The notes under the pieces were generated by a model. That model ran no database searches. It saw nothing but the letters and a program-made list of their open reading frames with translations, and was not told the DNA's origin. 64,000 bases of DNA from Nocardioides terrigena (GTDB taxonomy: Bacteria; Actinomycetota; Actinomycetes; Propionibacteriales; Nocardioidaceae): NCBI RefSeq assembly GCF_003047265.1, contig NZ_PZYY01000005.1:186001-250000 (forward strand). The letters run 5' to 3'. Shown one piece after another: positions 7,646 through 16,600 of this stretch; within the stretch, counting starts at the first letter, position 1; each line of letters begins with the position of its first letter. Position numbers and translations under genes: made by a program.

Positions 7646-9052
7646 TCAGGACCGGGCGGAGCCCTTGCTCTTCTGCTCGGGGGCGGTCGTCTCGACGTAG
7701 TCGTCGGGCGCGTAGCCGTAGTGGGCGTAGTTGCCCGACCCCACGTTGCGGCGCGACACCCGGTTGAGGATGACGCCCAGCGGCCGGGCGTGCACCGCGT
7801 GCAGGTGCTCGATGGCCGAGGTGAGCTCGGTGTCGAGGGTGCGGCCGGCGCTCACCGTGATGAGCGCGCCGTCGGCGCTGTGCGCGACGATCGCGGCGTC
7901 GGTGACGGGCAGCAGCGGGGGAGCGTCCATGACGACCATGCCGACGCGGGCGAGGTCGGCGACGACGCCCCGCATGGCCTGGGAGCCGAGGATCTCGCTG
8001 GGGTTGGGCGGCCGGCTGCCGGAGGTCAGCACGCTCAGGCCGGTGATCTCGGGGTGCTCCTGCACGGCGTCCACGAGCTGCACCCGGCCGGCGAGCACGT
8101 CGGTGAGCCCGACGGTGTCGTCGAGCCCGAGGCTGCGTGACACGTTGGGCCGGCGCAGGTCGCAGTCGACGAGGGTGACGGGCTGGCCCGACAGGGCGAT
8201 GGCCGCGGCGAGGTTGGCCGCGACGGTGGACTTGCCGTCGCCCTGCTTGGGGCTGGTGACGACGATGGCCCGTGGCGGGTTGTCGACGTCCATGTAAGAG
8301 AGATTCGTCCGCAGCCGGCGGATCGCCTCCGCGGCCTGGGCATGGGTCCCCACGCCGCTCGCGGTCACGAAGAGGTCGTCGTGCTTGCCGAGGTCGGGCA
8401 CGGAGCCGACGACCGAGAGCTTGGCGGCGCGCTCCACGTCCTCGGTCGATCGCAGGCGACGGTCGAGGAGGGTGCGGGCGACGGCATAGCCGGCGCCGAG
8501 CAGGGCGCCGAGGACCGCGCCGAGCAGCACGTTGCGCTGGACGTTGGGCGAGACCGGGCTGGTCGGCAGCTGGGCCGACTCGGAGACCTCGATCCGCATC
8601 CCCTGGCCGCCCTTGGCACCCTCGATGTCGGACACCCGCCGCGCCAAGGCACCCACCCACGCATCGGCCAGCTCCTGGGCGTCTTCCGGGGTGCCGGCGC
8701 GCGCGGTGATCTGGATGAGCACGGTCTCCGGGGTCTGCGCGGCGTCGATGCTGCCGACCAGGCTCTCCGGCGCGGTGTCGAGTCCGAGGTCGTCGATGAC
8801 GATGCTGGCGGTCTCGCGGTCCTTGGCAAGCACGACGTACGACGCCGCCCGCGACTTGGAGAGCGAGTCGTTGAGGCTGTCGAGGCCTGGGTCGCCCCCG
8901 GAGCCGGACGTCACGAAGCCTGACGAGCTCGCGGCATAGACCTTCGGTTGGAGGCTGCTCCAGCCGAACGCGACGGCAGCGGCCACGATCACCATCGCCG
9001 TCACGGCGATCCAGTGGTTGCGCAGGATGCGCAAGTAGTCGGCCAGTTCCAT
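7646..9052 (-). CDS. Polysaccharide co-polymerase / BY-family tyrosine kinase (Wzz-Wzc type), locus 1
   Basis: A 468-residue fusion of a Wzz-type chain-length domain (transmembrane segments at about 14-32 and 175-192) and a cytoplasmic BY-kinase. Walker A is SPKQGDGKST (267-276), Walker A' is VTLVDCDLRRP (about 293-303) and Walker B is VVMDAPPLL. The tail has only a few tyrosines (NYAHYGYAPDDYVE) that would be autophosphorylated. Such proteins set polymer length and regulate export of capsule or exopolysaccharide. It is divergent from the Tat-exported protein gene and likely belongs to the first surface-glycan locus. A paralogue lies at 39606. Confidence 0.92.
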   Translation of the reverse strand: MELADYLRILRNHWIAVTAMVIVAAAVAFGWSSLQPKVYAASSSGFVTSGSGGDPGLDSLNDSLSKSRAASYVVLAKDRETASIVIDDLGLDTAPESLVGSIDAAQTPETVLIQITARAGTPEDAQELADAWVGALARRVSDIEGAKGGQGMRIEVSESAQLPTSPVSPNVQRNVLLGAVLGALLGAGYAVARTLLDRRLRSTEDVERAAKLSVVGSVPDLGKHDDLFVTASGVGTHAQAAEAIRRLRTNLSYMDVDNPPRAIVVTSPKQGDGKSTVAANLAAAIALSGQPVTLVDCDLRRPNVSRSLGLDDTVGLTDVLAGRVQLVDAVQEHPEITGLSVLTSGSRPPNPSEILGSQAMRGVVADLARVGMVVMDAPPLLPVTDAAIVAHSADGALITVSAGRTLDTELTSAIEHLHAVHARPLGVILNRVSRRNVGSGNYAHYGYAPDDYVETTAPEQKSKGSARS

Positions 9053-9142
9053 CGAGACATCCCTGTGGTCGGAGGCGGGTCTTTGCCCGCGGCGAGTCTA
9101 GGCGCGAGGCCGCTCGGCAGGCGGCGCTTCAACCACTCCGTT

Positions 9143-9153
9143 ACTGGACCAGT
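9143..9153. promoter_or_regulatory. Short palindrome between divergent genes
   Basis: ACTGG-A-CCAGT is a perfect 11-base dyad, flanked by CCG and CGG, in the 243-base gap between the BY-kinase and the Tat-exported protein genes. It could be an operator acting on both. Nothing else in the gap is obvious. Confidence 0.3.
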
Positions 9154-9295
9154 CCGGTTTTCCACGCCGCGTGCACATCTCGGAACGGTGCGTGAACGGG
9201 CCCCCCACAGGCCGTTTGCATCCCTCATTTGGGCGATTGACTCCAGTCCTCGGGACCACCTGCCACGGCGCCATACGACCCACAAGGGACTTTTC

Positions 9296-9649
9296 ATGAG
9301 CACGCAGCCCCGCCTCCAGCCCACCCGCCGCACCGTCCTCCGCACCGCGGCGTGGACCGCGCCGGCCGTCTCCATCGCAGTGGCGGCGCCCGCCTTCGCG
9401 GCCATCTCCGTCGACGCGTGCAGCGTCACCAACCCCACGCGCAACGGGGCCAACTTCTACCTGTCGATCGGATGCAAGCCCGGCGTCGGGGCGGTCACCT
9501 CCGTGACGATCGGAACCAGGGCTGCGAGCTGGGACGGGACGCGCTGGCACGCCAAGATGACCGGCGTCGGCCAGATCGGTTCCACCCACAACGTCATCAT
9601 CCGCGTTGGTCAGGACTCTGTGACGAAGACAGTCACCTTCATCGGCTGA
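9296..9649 (+). CDS. Tat-exported small protein
   Basis: A 117-residue protein with a twin-arginine signal (RRTVLRTAAWTAPAVSIAV) and an AFA-A cleavage site near residue 35, so it should be exported folded. The mature part is about 82 residues, rich in beta-prone residues, with two cysteines (DACSVT and IGCKPG) that could form a disulfide. I recognise no family. The GTG/ATG choice is simple: only ATG 9296 gives the complete signal peptide. It sits alone between the BY-kinase and the PqqD/HprK pair, so a surface or glycan-attached role is possible. Confidence 0.75.
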   Translation: MSTQPRLQPTRRTVLRTAAWTAPAVSIAVAAPAFAAISVDACSVTNPTRNGANFYLSIGCKPGVGAVTSVTIGTRAASWDGTRWHAKMTGVGQIGSTHNVIIRVGQDSVTKTVTFIG

Positions 9650-9730
9650 CGAACCGCGAACCGCGCCCGCTCGCCGGTGACCCGGAGAGCACCCGCCTCC
9701 GGGATTACGAAGGTAGTGCTGATCACCGGG

Positions 9731-11167
9731 CTAGAGACGCTGAGGGCCACCTCGGGACCGGGCGAGGCGACCAATCATGAGTCGTATGCGCCGAGCCATC
9801 ACTCGCGGCGCGGCCACAAGGACAGTCGTGGAGGGTTCGTCCACGGTAAGCCACGTCGGGAGCAACGAACGCGAGAGCACACGCGGGACCTCGGTGATGG
9901 CGGACCGACTGCGCCACGAGCCACGCAGGGTGCGTATCAGTGTCGTCCCTGGCGTGGCTGGCGACACGTGGGTCTGCAGGGTGTGCAGGTGCAGGGCTGT
10001 GGAGTCATCCCAGTACGGCTGGGCGAGGCGGACGGCGTGGTCGACGACCGGTGGAGCACAATCGGGCCTGCCGAGGGCGAGGACCGATAGGCCTAATGTG
10101 ACGAGCTCGTCATGTCGCAGAGGGCGGTCCGCATGCCATGTCCGGGAGTCCGATGCTAGGGCGTGGACGTCCACTAGGCTGCGCATCCATCGCCACTCGT
10201 CCTTGGCCGAGTGGGCTGCCGAGTGCGCCAGCGCGTCGTAGCGCGAGAGCGTGGACACCTCGCGATGGCCGAGGTTCAACACCTCGCGCCGTTTCCACAG
10301 GTCGTCGAAGCTAGGACACGTGCTCTTCATCGGGGACAGGTGCCAGTGAAGGTCGACGACGCTGGTGTCGGACTCGAGGGTCAGCTCATAACCCGTCCGG
10401 AGTGCGTGTCTCCATGCCCAGGATGAGCCGGGAATCGGATGAGCCGGGTCATGGCGCCAGCCTGCCTCGACGAGGGCCTTGTGAGCCGTCGCGACATCGG
10501 CCGGTGGGACCACCAAGTCCAGGTCGCCGGCTCCACGCACGGTGCTGTCGCCGTAGGCCTGCGCGGAGAGGGCGAGGCCCTTGATGGCCAGAGCCCGTAC
10601 GCCTGCCCGATCAAGGGCGTCCAGCGCGCGGCCCAGCTCGCCTGCAAGAAGTCGCACCGAGGCGTCGGTCCGTGTGGTCGTCATTCTCAACGCGGACTCC
10701 AGGTCCGACGGCAGCACGAGTCGGTCAATGTGGTGCGCGACCAAGGACGTCACATGGTGCTGGCGTCCGCTGGCCAGGAACTCCCCGGGTGTCACGTCCT
10801 CAGGGATCTGCCAGCGAGTGTGGTCCGACGACCTCAGGTGACGGAGTGCGTCCTTCAGCGCCTCGGTGCTGCGCTGCGTGGGCGCCGTCGCCACGATGGG
10901 ATCGTCGTCGACGAGAACACCGTGAGCGATGAGGTCGAGAACCTGATTTCGGGTCATCTCTGCAGCGTCACCGGGGCGTGGAGGTGGTCCGAACTCATCG
11001 AGGACCACTTGGGTGATGTCGTCGAGGCGCGCCGTGCCGTTGTCCTGGACCGTGTCGAGTATGACCGTGGCCATCTCGGACAGGACGATGACCTGATCAT
11101 CGACGTAGACCGCTGCCCGACCGTCTTCGTAGACAGCATCACGGACGTCGCCTCTGCGCACTCTCAT
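9731..11167 (-). CDS. PqqD-like domain fused to a nucleotidyltransferase
   Basis: A 478-residue protein. Residues 1-95 look like a PqqD/RRE winged-helix domain (AVYVDDQVIVLSEMATVIL). Residues about 105-440 resemble the NTP_transf_5 nucleotidyltransferase family, with ALAIKGLAL and the metal-binding RGAGDLDLVV motif (Asp215 and Asp217). PqqD-type domains recognise peptide substrates in RiPP pathways, and this nucleotidyltransferase family is often found beside PqqD and HprK-like proteins. The ATG overlaps the stop of the upstream HprK-like gene, so the two are translated together. The substrate, peptide or sugar, is unknown. Confidence 0.8.
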   Translation of the reverse strand: MRVRRGDVRDAVYEDGRAAVYVDDQVIVLSEMATVILDTVQDNGTARLDDITQVVLDEFGPPPRPGDAAEMTRNQVLDLIAHGVLVDDDPIVATAPTQRSTEALKDALRHLRSSDHTRWQIPEDVTPGEFLASGRQHHVTSLVAHHIDRLVLPSDLESALRMTTTRTDASVRLLAGELGRALDALDRAGVRALAIKGLALSAQAYGDSTVRGAGDLDLVVPPADVATAHKALVEAGWRHDPAHPIPGSSWAWRHALRTGYELTLESDTSVVDLHWHLSPMKSTCPSFDDLWKRREVLNLGHREVSTLSRYDALAHSAAHSAKDEWRWMRSLVDVHALASDSRTWHADRPLRHDELVTLGLSVLALGRPDCAPPVVDHAVRLAQPYWDDSTALHLHTLQTHVSPATPGTTLIRTLRGSWRSRSAITEVPRVLSRSLLPTWLTVDEPSTTVLVAAPRVMARRIRLMIGRLARSRGGPQRL

Positions 11168-11943
11168 GACGTCAGGTGACCCAGGTCTCGCGCTAGCAGG
11201 GGGGCGAGTTCCTCCGCGTCGCGATAGGTAACCCGCTTTGCGCCGCCGGCCCGGTGCAGTAGGTCGGCCAGCCGCTGGAGTGGGCGATCGAACTTGCCAA
11301 GGAATGAGACCTGGGGGGCTAGTTCGGCCAAGGCGTCGATCGTGTCGAGGGCGACGACCACAGGGAAACCTTGGTGCTCGTGGTCGCGCTCGAGGATGTA
11401 GAGGGCGGCCAGTCGTCCAGCGTTGGCCTCGGTGATCAATCCCATCTCCGACGGTGCCCTCTGTGTCTTGAACAGCGGTGACTCGATCACTGACAGAGGC
11501 TTCCGATAGGCGAGGACGTCGCCGCCCTCCGTGATGCCCGCGGTTTCGTCTGAGAGGTAGGCGAGGGTGCGGCCCAGCGTCATGGCCGCCGTCGTCTTGC
11601 CCGTTCCCGAGGGAGCGACGAGGACGGCCGCGGCCCCCGTGCGAGGATTTGCGAGCGCAGCGGCATGAAGCATCACCAGCCTTCCGGCTTGTGCGCCAAT
11701 CACCTCGCGCGTCACCGTAGGCGAGAGGGTGTGCATGATCTCGTTGATGTCGGGGGAGTGGACGTCAGCCCCGGGTTCGAAGCTCACCGTCACGGTGCGC
11801 GCATCGGAGTCGGGTGACTCGACTGCAGCATCTCGCCAGGCATCGCGAACGCGTCTCGCGATCGCGGGGTGGTCGGACTGGATGACGATGTCGACGCCGA
11901 GTCCGCGCACGTAGAGACGCTCGCCCTCACCTGCCTTCGTCAC
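11164..11943 (-). CDS. HprK-like serine kinase / P-loop protein
   Basis: A 259-residue protein with an N-terminal alpha/beta part (1-75) and a P-loop domain holding Walker A APSGTGKTT near residue 111, followed by LSDET as a likely Mg-binding segment. This matches the HPr-kinase-like C-terminal domain used in RiPP and capsule clusters rather than true HPr kinase, since no HPr or PTS gene is near. It may phosphorylate a serine of a peptide or a small sugar-like substrate, handing it to the downstream PqqD-nucleotidyltransferase, with which it overlaps by 4 bases. Confidence 0.8.
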   Translation of the reverse strand: MTKAGEGERLYVRGLGVDIVIQSDHPAIARRVRDAWRDAAVESPDSDARTVTVSFEPGADVHSPDINEIMHTLSPTVTREVIGAQAGRLVMLHAAALANPRTGAAAVLVAPSGTGKTTAAMTLGRTLAYLSDETAGITEGGDVLAYRKPLSVIESPLFKTQRAPSEMGLITEANAGRLAALYILERDHEHQGFPVVVALDTIDALAELAPQVSFLGKFDRPLQRLADLLHRAGGAKRVTYRDAEELAPLLARDLGHLTS

Positions 11944-12310
11944 AGACGCAGGCTACGGGCTCCCGATGCCGTCAATGCAGAAAACCGACAGGCGGATGAC
12001 TGTTCGTGACCCGACTACTCGAGGCGGTCGATGTCAGTGATGGCAGGCCGCGGGGCATCCGCAGTGCTCGTCGCCTGCAATGCTGGTCATGTCGATGACC
12101 GCCGAGCAACGATGACGCACCAGGACTCGACTCACGTGACGGACCGGGTGCCCGGTCTCCTCGCTGTGCCCGCACTCGGGACAGACGATGGGTTGATGCT
12201 CACCGTTGAGGCGAGGTCGCGGAATGTGCATGGTCACATTGGGCACCATCCAGCGTCTTGCGGCAGGAGTCAACGGTTGAAAATCCTCACCTTGAGGTAT
12301 CCCCTCGCGG
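11944..12310. other. Gap between HprK-like and glycosyltransferase genes
   Basis: The only candidate gene is the small Cys/His-rich frame at 12034-12249. Between about 12270 and 12300 there are two short dyads, TCAACGGTTGA and CCTCACCTTGAGG. They may form part of a terminator or operator. Nothing else is recognisable. Confidence 0.4.
12034..12249 (-). CDS. Possible small zinc-ribbon protein
   Basis: A 71-codon frame with a strikingly ordered set of metal ligands: CPECGH, then HRC, then HCGCPAACHH at the very end. This could be a small zinc-binding protein. No strong ribosome site is visible before the ATG at 12249, and an internal ATG at 12231 is possible. It fills most of the otherwise empty gap between the HprK-like gene and the glycosyltransferase. 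I recognise no family; it could also be chance. Confidence 0.35.
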   Translation of the reverse strand: MVPNVTMHIPRPRLNGEHQPIVCPECGHSEETGHPVRHVSRVLVRHRCSAVIDMTSIAGDEHCGCPAACHH

Positions 12311-13423
12311 CTATCGGCTCCTGGAGTGCGCCAGATCGAGCAGCAGTCGTTCGTAGCCGTCGGTAACGTCGTCCCACCGATAGGCCCGTGCGGCATGGGC
12401 CTTACCCAGGACTCCTCTGGCGACGGCTGACTTGGAGTCCTTCTCGTCGGCGGTTATCGCCTCACCCGCGGACTGGGGGTCAGTGAAGTACGACGCGTGA
12501 CCTGCGGTGACTTCGCGGTTGAAGTTCACGTCGTACGCCGTCACCGGCGCGCCACAGCCGAGCGCACGAAGCAGGGAAGGGTTGGTTCCTCCCACCGAAT
12601 GGCCATGGAGGTAACTGAGGCTGTTGGCATAGAGCTGGTTGAGCACCTCTTGGTCCCACACCGCACCCAAGAGCCGCACGTCGCCCCGCTCGGCGAGCGA
12701 GCGGATACGCGCCATGTACTCGTCTCCATACGGGGCGGACCCCACTACGACAAGTGGATGGTCGCGGTGCGAGGAGACGTAACCCTCGACAATCTGAGCG
12801 ACGTGGTTCTCCGGCTCCATGCGCGCCACCACCAAGTGGTACGCCCGAGGATCCAGTCCTAGTTCGGACAACCGCTCTGCCCCCGGGTCAATGATCGGAG
12901 CACCGTAGGGGAGGAAATGACTTGTGAGGCCGTAGGCCTCCATCAAGTAGTCCGCAATACCTCGAGCATCGGCTATCAGGGGCAGTCCGGAGGCTGCGGC
13001 CTTCTCTTCAGCACGCTTGTAGTATCGCGCGCCGGCCCCCTTCCACTTCTCGCGCTTCCACTCCAAGCCATCGACGTGCACCGCGGTGGGGATGCGAGCC
13101 GCCTTGAGAATTGGTAGGTATGGGGCGTTCGCGGCGTTGAACACGATTGCGGCGTCCGGGCGGTTGGCGACCGCATGTGCGACAGAGAGTCCGCTGTGGC
13201 TGAGCGTCTCGAGGGACCGCTTTCGGACCGCGGGGAGGTTGATGAGGCGCATGCCTTTGTGTTCACGAAGGCTCTGGCCCGGGTTGCGGCAGTAGACGTC
13301 TACGGCGTGTCCGCGCTCGACGAGCCGAGCGCCGATCTCCTCGATGGCTGTCTCGAAGCCGCCGTACTGAGCCGGCACGCCGCGGGTGCCGATCATGGCA
13401 AAGCGCAAGCGTGTTTTCGGCAC
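12311..13423 (-). CDS. DUF1972-type glycosyltransferase (probable rhamnosyltransferase)
   Basis: A 370-residue GT4-like enzyme. The N-terminal DUF1972 signature GTRGVPAQYGGFET (about 11-24) defines the group that includes streptococcal Cps2T-type rhamnosyltransferases. The C-terminal GT-B half has VVARMEPENH and the nucleotide-sugar loop GGTNPSLLRALGCGAPV. It adds a sugar, probably rhamnose, to the lipid-linked repeat unit at the inner membrane face. rml genes for dTDP-rhamnose lie in the second locus at 41.5-44.9 kb. Confidence 0.88.
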   Translation of the reverse strand: MPKTRLRFAMIGTRGVPAQYGGFETAIEEIGARLVERGHAVDVYCRNPGQSLREHKGMRLINLPAVRKRSLETLSHSGLSVAHAVANRPDAAIVFNAANAPYLPILKAARIPTAVHVDGLEWKREKWKGAGARYYKRAEEKAAASGLPLIADARGIADYLMEAYGLTSHFLPYGAPIIDPGAERLSELGLDPRAYHLVVARMEPENHVAQIVEGYVSSHRDHPLVVVGSAPYGDEYMARIRSLAERGDVRLLGAVWDQEVLNQLYANSLSYLHGHSVGGTNPSLLRALGCGAPVTAYDVNFNREVTAGHASYFTDPQSAGEAITADEKDSKSAVARGVLGKAHAARAYRWDDVTDGYERLLLDLAHSRSR

Positions 13424-13754
13424 TCTCCCGAGCCTCCCGCTGTCGAATGTCGTCGGTAAAGATCGTGATGCCCTGAAGTTCCTTCTCGTGCACGGAGAAG
13501 GTCAATCGAGGGCGACAAGACAGCCTAGACGCTTTTGGGTGGGGCCGACCGGTTGGGGTGTGCTGGTTTGAAGCCGATCGGCGCGATGCAGCTCAGGACT
13601 TGCGATCGCTTCCGGAGGGGCGACCGCCGCCCGCCTCGAGGTCGGGTGACACCGCGAAGGGTCGCGAGCGAATGGGCATCAGACGGCTGAGTCCGCATGC
13701 AGGCAGTGCCACGCTTGCCCGGTCGTCATCCACGGCTCGCCCATCTTGGGCTAC
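13424..13754. other. Gap without a recognisable gene
   Basis: About 330 bases between two minus-strand genes. Only short overlapping frames without family features are present. It probably holds the promoter of the glycosyltransferase gene and the end of the WcbI transcript. No clear hairpin is visible. Confidence 0.4.
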
Positions 13755-14711
13755 CTAGGTTGCGAACCGCGCGGCGGTCATCCGGTCAAGGTGCTTCGCC
13801 AGGCCCGACTCGAGTATCTGGGGGTGTTCGGTGTACCAAGCAAGGTGCGTCTGGGTAATTCTTGGCTGGTCGACTTGTTGCCCCCGCACACGCCAGTCAC
13901 TTGTGCCGCCAAAATCGGGTAGCCGGAGTGCTGCGAGCACCGAAGAGTCGACTGGGGCTTGCAGGGAGTCCAAGTACTCCCGCCGCGGGGGGTCCATCTC
14001 CGTGCTGAGTCCGAGCGACGTGAGTACCTGGGCTGCCACGCCACCCACAATGAGGTTTGAGGGGTGGTTGAGGGTGAAAAACGAGCGCCCTCCGTGCTCT
14101 CGGATCCCCGGCGTGACTTTCGTGTCCAACGGTTCTTCGCGGTCCTCGAGTGTCTGCATCGAACCGCTGTAGACGGCGCGTACGTAGGCCTCGTCTGCGG
14201 AGTGCCCGTCGAGCCACGCCTGGGTAGTCCGGGCGTCCCAGTTCTCCGCGGCGGCATGCATCAGTCGGAGGTCGTGGTAGTCCGTGAGCGGGGCCGCGGT
14301 GCTTAGGTCTGCGCCAGGGGCATGAACCGTGACTTGGTAGGGGTGGAAGCCGTCGAAGTACATCGAAGGGAATGTGATGGTGCGGGCGCGTGAGGGAAGG
14401 TAGTGGGCAACCTGTGCTGTCCCGATAGGCATCCCGCGCAAGTTGTCTCGGATGGGCTGGGTGATGAACACGTCAGTACGCCGGACCACGTCCATGAGCG
14501 GGCGCAGCTGTGATCGGGTGATCATGTGCACGGGTGGCACTGGCGTGGCGACGTACCGTTCCCGGAAGGCTGGAGCAAGCGACAGCATGTGCCGCAGGGC
14601 CTCGGCCTGACAGTTGCCGTGGATCACCACGAGCCGCTTTTCGCCGCGTCGACCGGCCGCGTACATCTGGGCGACCGACTTCCACTGCTTCAATGCTTGT
14701 CTCGGATCCAC
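13755..14711 (-). CDS. WcbI-like polysaccharide biosynthesis acetyltransferase
   Basis: A 318-residue protein with the WcbI signature HGNCQAEAL at residues 31-39, followed by a Rossmann-like domain (ITQPIRDNLRG, TFPSMYFDGFHP). WcbI of Burkholderia binds CoA and is proposed to acetylate a capsule heptose; here the substrate is unknown. The start is a GTG. The gene is monocistronic or follows a short overlapping frame (ending at 14690) on the same strand. Confidence 0.82.
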   Translation of the reverse strand: MDPRQALKQWKSVAQMYAAGRRGEKRLVVIHGNCQAEALRHMLSLAPAFRERYVATPVPPVHMITRSQLRPLMDVVRRTDVFITQPIRDNLRGMPIGTAQVAHYLPSRARTITFPSMYFDGFHPYQVTVHAPGADLSTAAPLTDYHDLRLMHAAAENWDARTTQAWLDGHSADEAYVRAVYSGSMQTLEDREEPLDTKVTPGIREHGGRSFFTLNHPSNLIVGGVAAQVLTSLGLSTEMDPPRREYLDSLQAPVDSSVLAALRLPDFGGTSDWRVRGQQVDQPRITQTHLAWYTEHPQILESGLAKHLDRMTAARFAT

Positions 14712-14884
14712 TCGCGAACCCTACCGACGATGGAGCAAGCTTCTGTAAGGACCAGGGACGCGCGCCGCGGCTCTGCCGGCCATGGGCATGGCGTAGCACT
14801 GATCACGTTGGCGATGACCGCCCCGAATCGCTCCGTCGCCAAGGCGGCCGCATCCCCTGCTACTGCTGCGACCCTTGATGGCAC
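14690..14884 (-). pseudogene. Possible remnant or short protein overlapping the WcbI start
   Basis: An open minus-strand frame (64 codons from a GTG at 14884, but open upstream to about 14980 without a good start) reads like real protein. Examples are PSRVAAVAGDAAALAT, RFGAVIANVISATP and a helical end, IVGRVREWIRD. It overlaps the WcbI start by 22 bases. It may be the tail of a decayed gene. I cannot assign a family. Confidence 0.25.
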
Positions 14885-15421
14885 TGATTCGTTTCCGGGG
14901 TCGTCGCGGAAGGTTCTCAGGGGGGATCGCTGAAGCGTCCCTTCGGCTTTCGGATCCGGGACCGAGGAAATGATCCGGCTGCGCTACTGGCAGCTGGCAC
15001 GCACGTTTACGCAACACGTCTCGATGGGCTTGCGGACCTCGGGAGAAGCCACGCGGTGTGGCGGGTTCGGCTGGCATCACCTGATGCATCCGGTCAACAC
15101 CATTTGGAAGCACGCGGCGCCCGCTTGCCGGAGGGACTCCCGCAAGGCCCTACATCAGCATTGCGACCGCACTCACGAGCCGAAGTGTCGTGGGCGGGCT
15201 GACCCACCCTAATCCGGAGGTCGCGGATGTCGCTCGCGTGGTGCGCCCAGTTGTGGGGACACGCGCTGCCGCTTCAAGTCGAGAATGAATGCATCGCTTG
15301 CACAGCAAGACACCCTTGGTAGGGCGCGCGCAGCTTCAGAGCAATATCCGCGCTGCGGCGACGCTCTAGTCGAAAAGCGAGTTCGACCAAGGCCCGCCCC
15401 AGCGGCTGACATGAGAGGCGA
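14712..15421. other. Long non-coding or decayed stretch
   Basis: Roughly 700 bases in the middle of the first glycan locus. Apart from the possible remnant at 14690-14980, I see only short frames with atypical composition, no hairpin terminator and no transposase trace. Its position between WcbI and the flippase suggests a gene lost from a variable cassette. Confidence 0.45.
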
Positions 15422-16600
15422 TTAAGTGGCGACGGCGCTGCGAAGTCGCGCCACCGTAAGCAAGAGCCTTGCCACCGTACTGAGGAGGACCGTGACCGCT
15501 CCGAGAACTAGACCGAAGGTCGCTCCCACAACCGCCAGGGCCGCGAGCGATACGCCCTGCGTTAGTACGGCGAGTCTCCCGACGTACTTTTCATGTCCTA
15601 ATCCTTGTAGGGCAGCAGAGGCAGGTGCCGTGGCAGCGGCAATCGTGGCTGTGGCGAGCAGAATTATGCAAACCGACGCGGCGCCGCGGTATTCCTCTCC
15701 GAGTAGCCATGCCAGTACGTCAGGAAGAAGGGGTGAGAAGAGAATGATGAGCGCTACTCCAGACGCGGCAAAGGCGATCGCTTGCCGAAGGATCCCTCGA
15801 GCCGCGTCTGCGCCCCTCGTGGCCGCGTCAGCCAGAGCCATCTGCGCTAGGGCGCTACCAATCAGCGCCATAGGTCGTGCTAGTCGGAAACCGACGGCGT
15901 ACAGCGCGCCAGCGGCTGGCGAGATCGCGAATGCAACAATAGGAACTTCGAGTTCCCGGCTTTGAGAAGCGGTCGCGGAGATATAGAGGTGAATAGATTC
16001 GTGGAGTGTGTGACCGTAAGCACTTCGCGGCCGTCTCCACATGCCCTTGAGAGATCCGACATGGCCAGCGAGAACGAGGAGCGCGCCGATTGCCAAGGCG
16101 GCGCAGTAGGCCATCGTTGCTCCGACTCCGGACTGCATAAAGAGCACTTGGAGTACGAGCGGGGTTAGGCGTCGAAGTACGGTCAGGGTAGACGCGGAGC
16201 CCAAACTGTTCTGGGAAATCCTCACGGCAAGAGGTAGTTCAATCAACTTCTCCAGCGCGGGCCAGAGGCAGAGCATTAGGAATGGAATAAGGGCGAGTTC
16301 AATGCCCAAGAGTACGGCGATCGCGAACGTCAGCGGCGGGGCTGCAAGTGAAGTCCAGACAGCTAGACGCAACGACGCGGTCGAACCCTCTTCGTCCTGC
16401 TGGCTTAGCTTCTTTAGGAAGAGTGATGACACGCCCAAATCAACAAAGATGATCGTAAAGAGCGCGATGCCGGTTACTCCGGTGATATTCCCCAACGTTG
16501 TTGAGTCTGTAGCCCGAGCCAAAACGATGAGCATGGCCGCCTGGCCAACACTCGAGACCACTCGCGTGACAAGGAACGTGGCCCGACCCCAAGAGTTCAC
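15422..16600 (-). CDS. Wzx-type polysaccharide flippase, locus 1
   Basis: A 392-residue membrane protein with about 12 hydrophobic segments and few charged residues, typical of the MATE/MOP oligosaccharide flippases though slightly shorter than many. It would flip undecaprenyl-linked repeat units to the outer face. The GTG start overlaps the upstream pyruvyltransferase stop (GTGA). The coding sequence is clearly richer in A and T than the flanking genes, in keeping with an acquired capsule cassette. Confidence 0.85.
   Translation of the reverse strand: MNSWGRATFLVTRVVSSVGQAAMLIVLARATDSTTLGNITGVTGIALFTIIFVDLGVSSLFLKKLSQQDEEGSTASLRLAVWTSLAAPPLTFAIAVLLGIELALIPFLMLCLWPALEKLIELPLAVRISQNSLGSASTLTVLRRLTPLVLQVLFMQSGVGATMAYCAALAIGALLVLAGHVGSLKGMWRRPRSAYGHTLHESIHLYISATASQSRELEVPIVAFAISPAAGALYAVGFRLARPMALIGSALAQMALADAATRGADAARGILRQAIAFAASGVALIILFSPLLPDVLAWLLGEEYRGAASVCIILLATATIAAATAPASAALQGLGHEKYVGRLAVLTQGVSLAALAVVGATFGLVLGAVTVLLSTVARLLLTVARLRSAVAT

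Noticed and set aside
11164..11943. True HPr kinase/phosphorylase of the PTS
   Set aside because: No HPr, PTS or regulator genes are near, the N-terminal domain differs, and coupling to a PqqD-nucleotidyltransferase fits the modification-type HprK-like group better.
14712..15421. Possible insertion sequence or transposase remnant
   Set aside because: No terminal inverted repeats, target duplication or transposase-like translation could be found.
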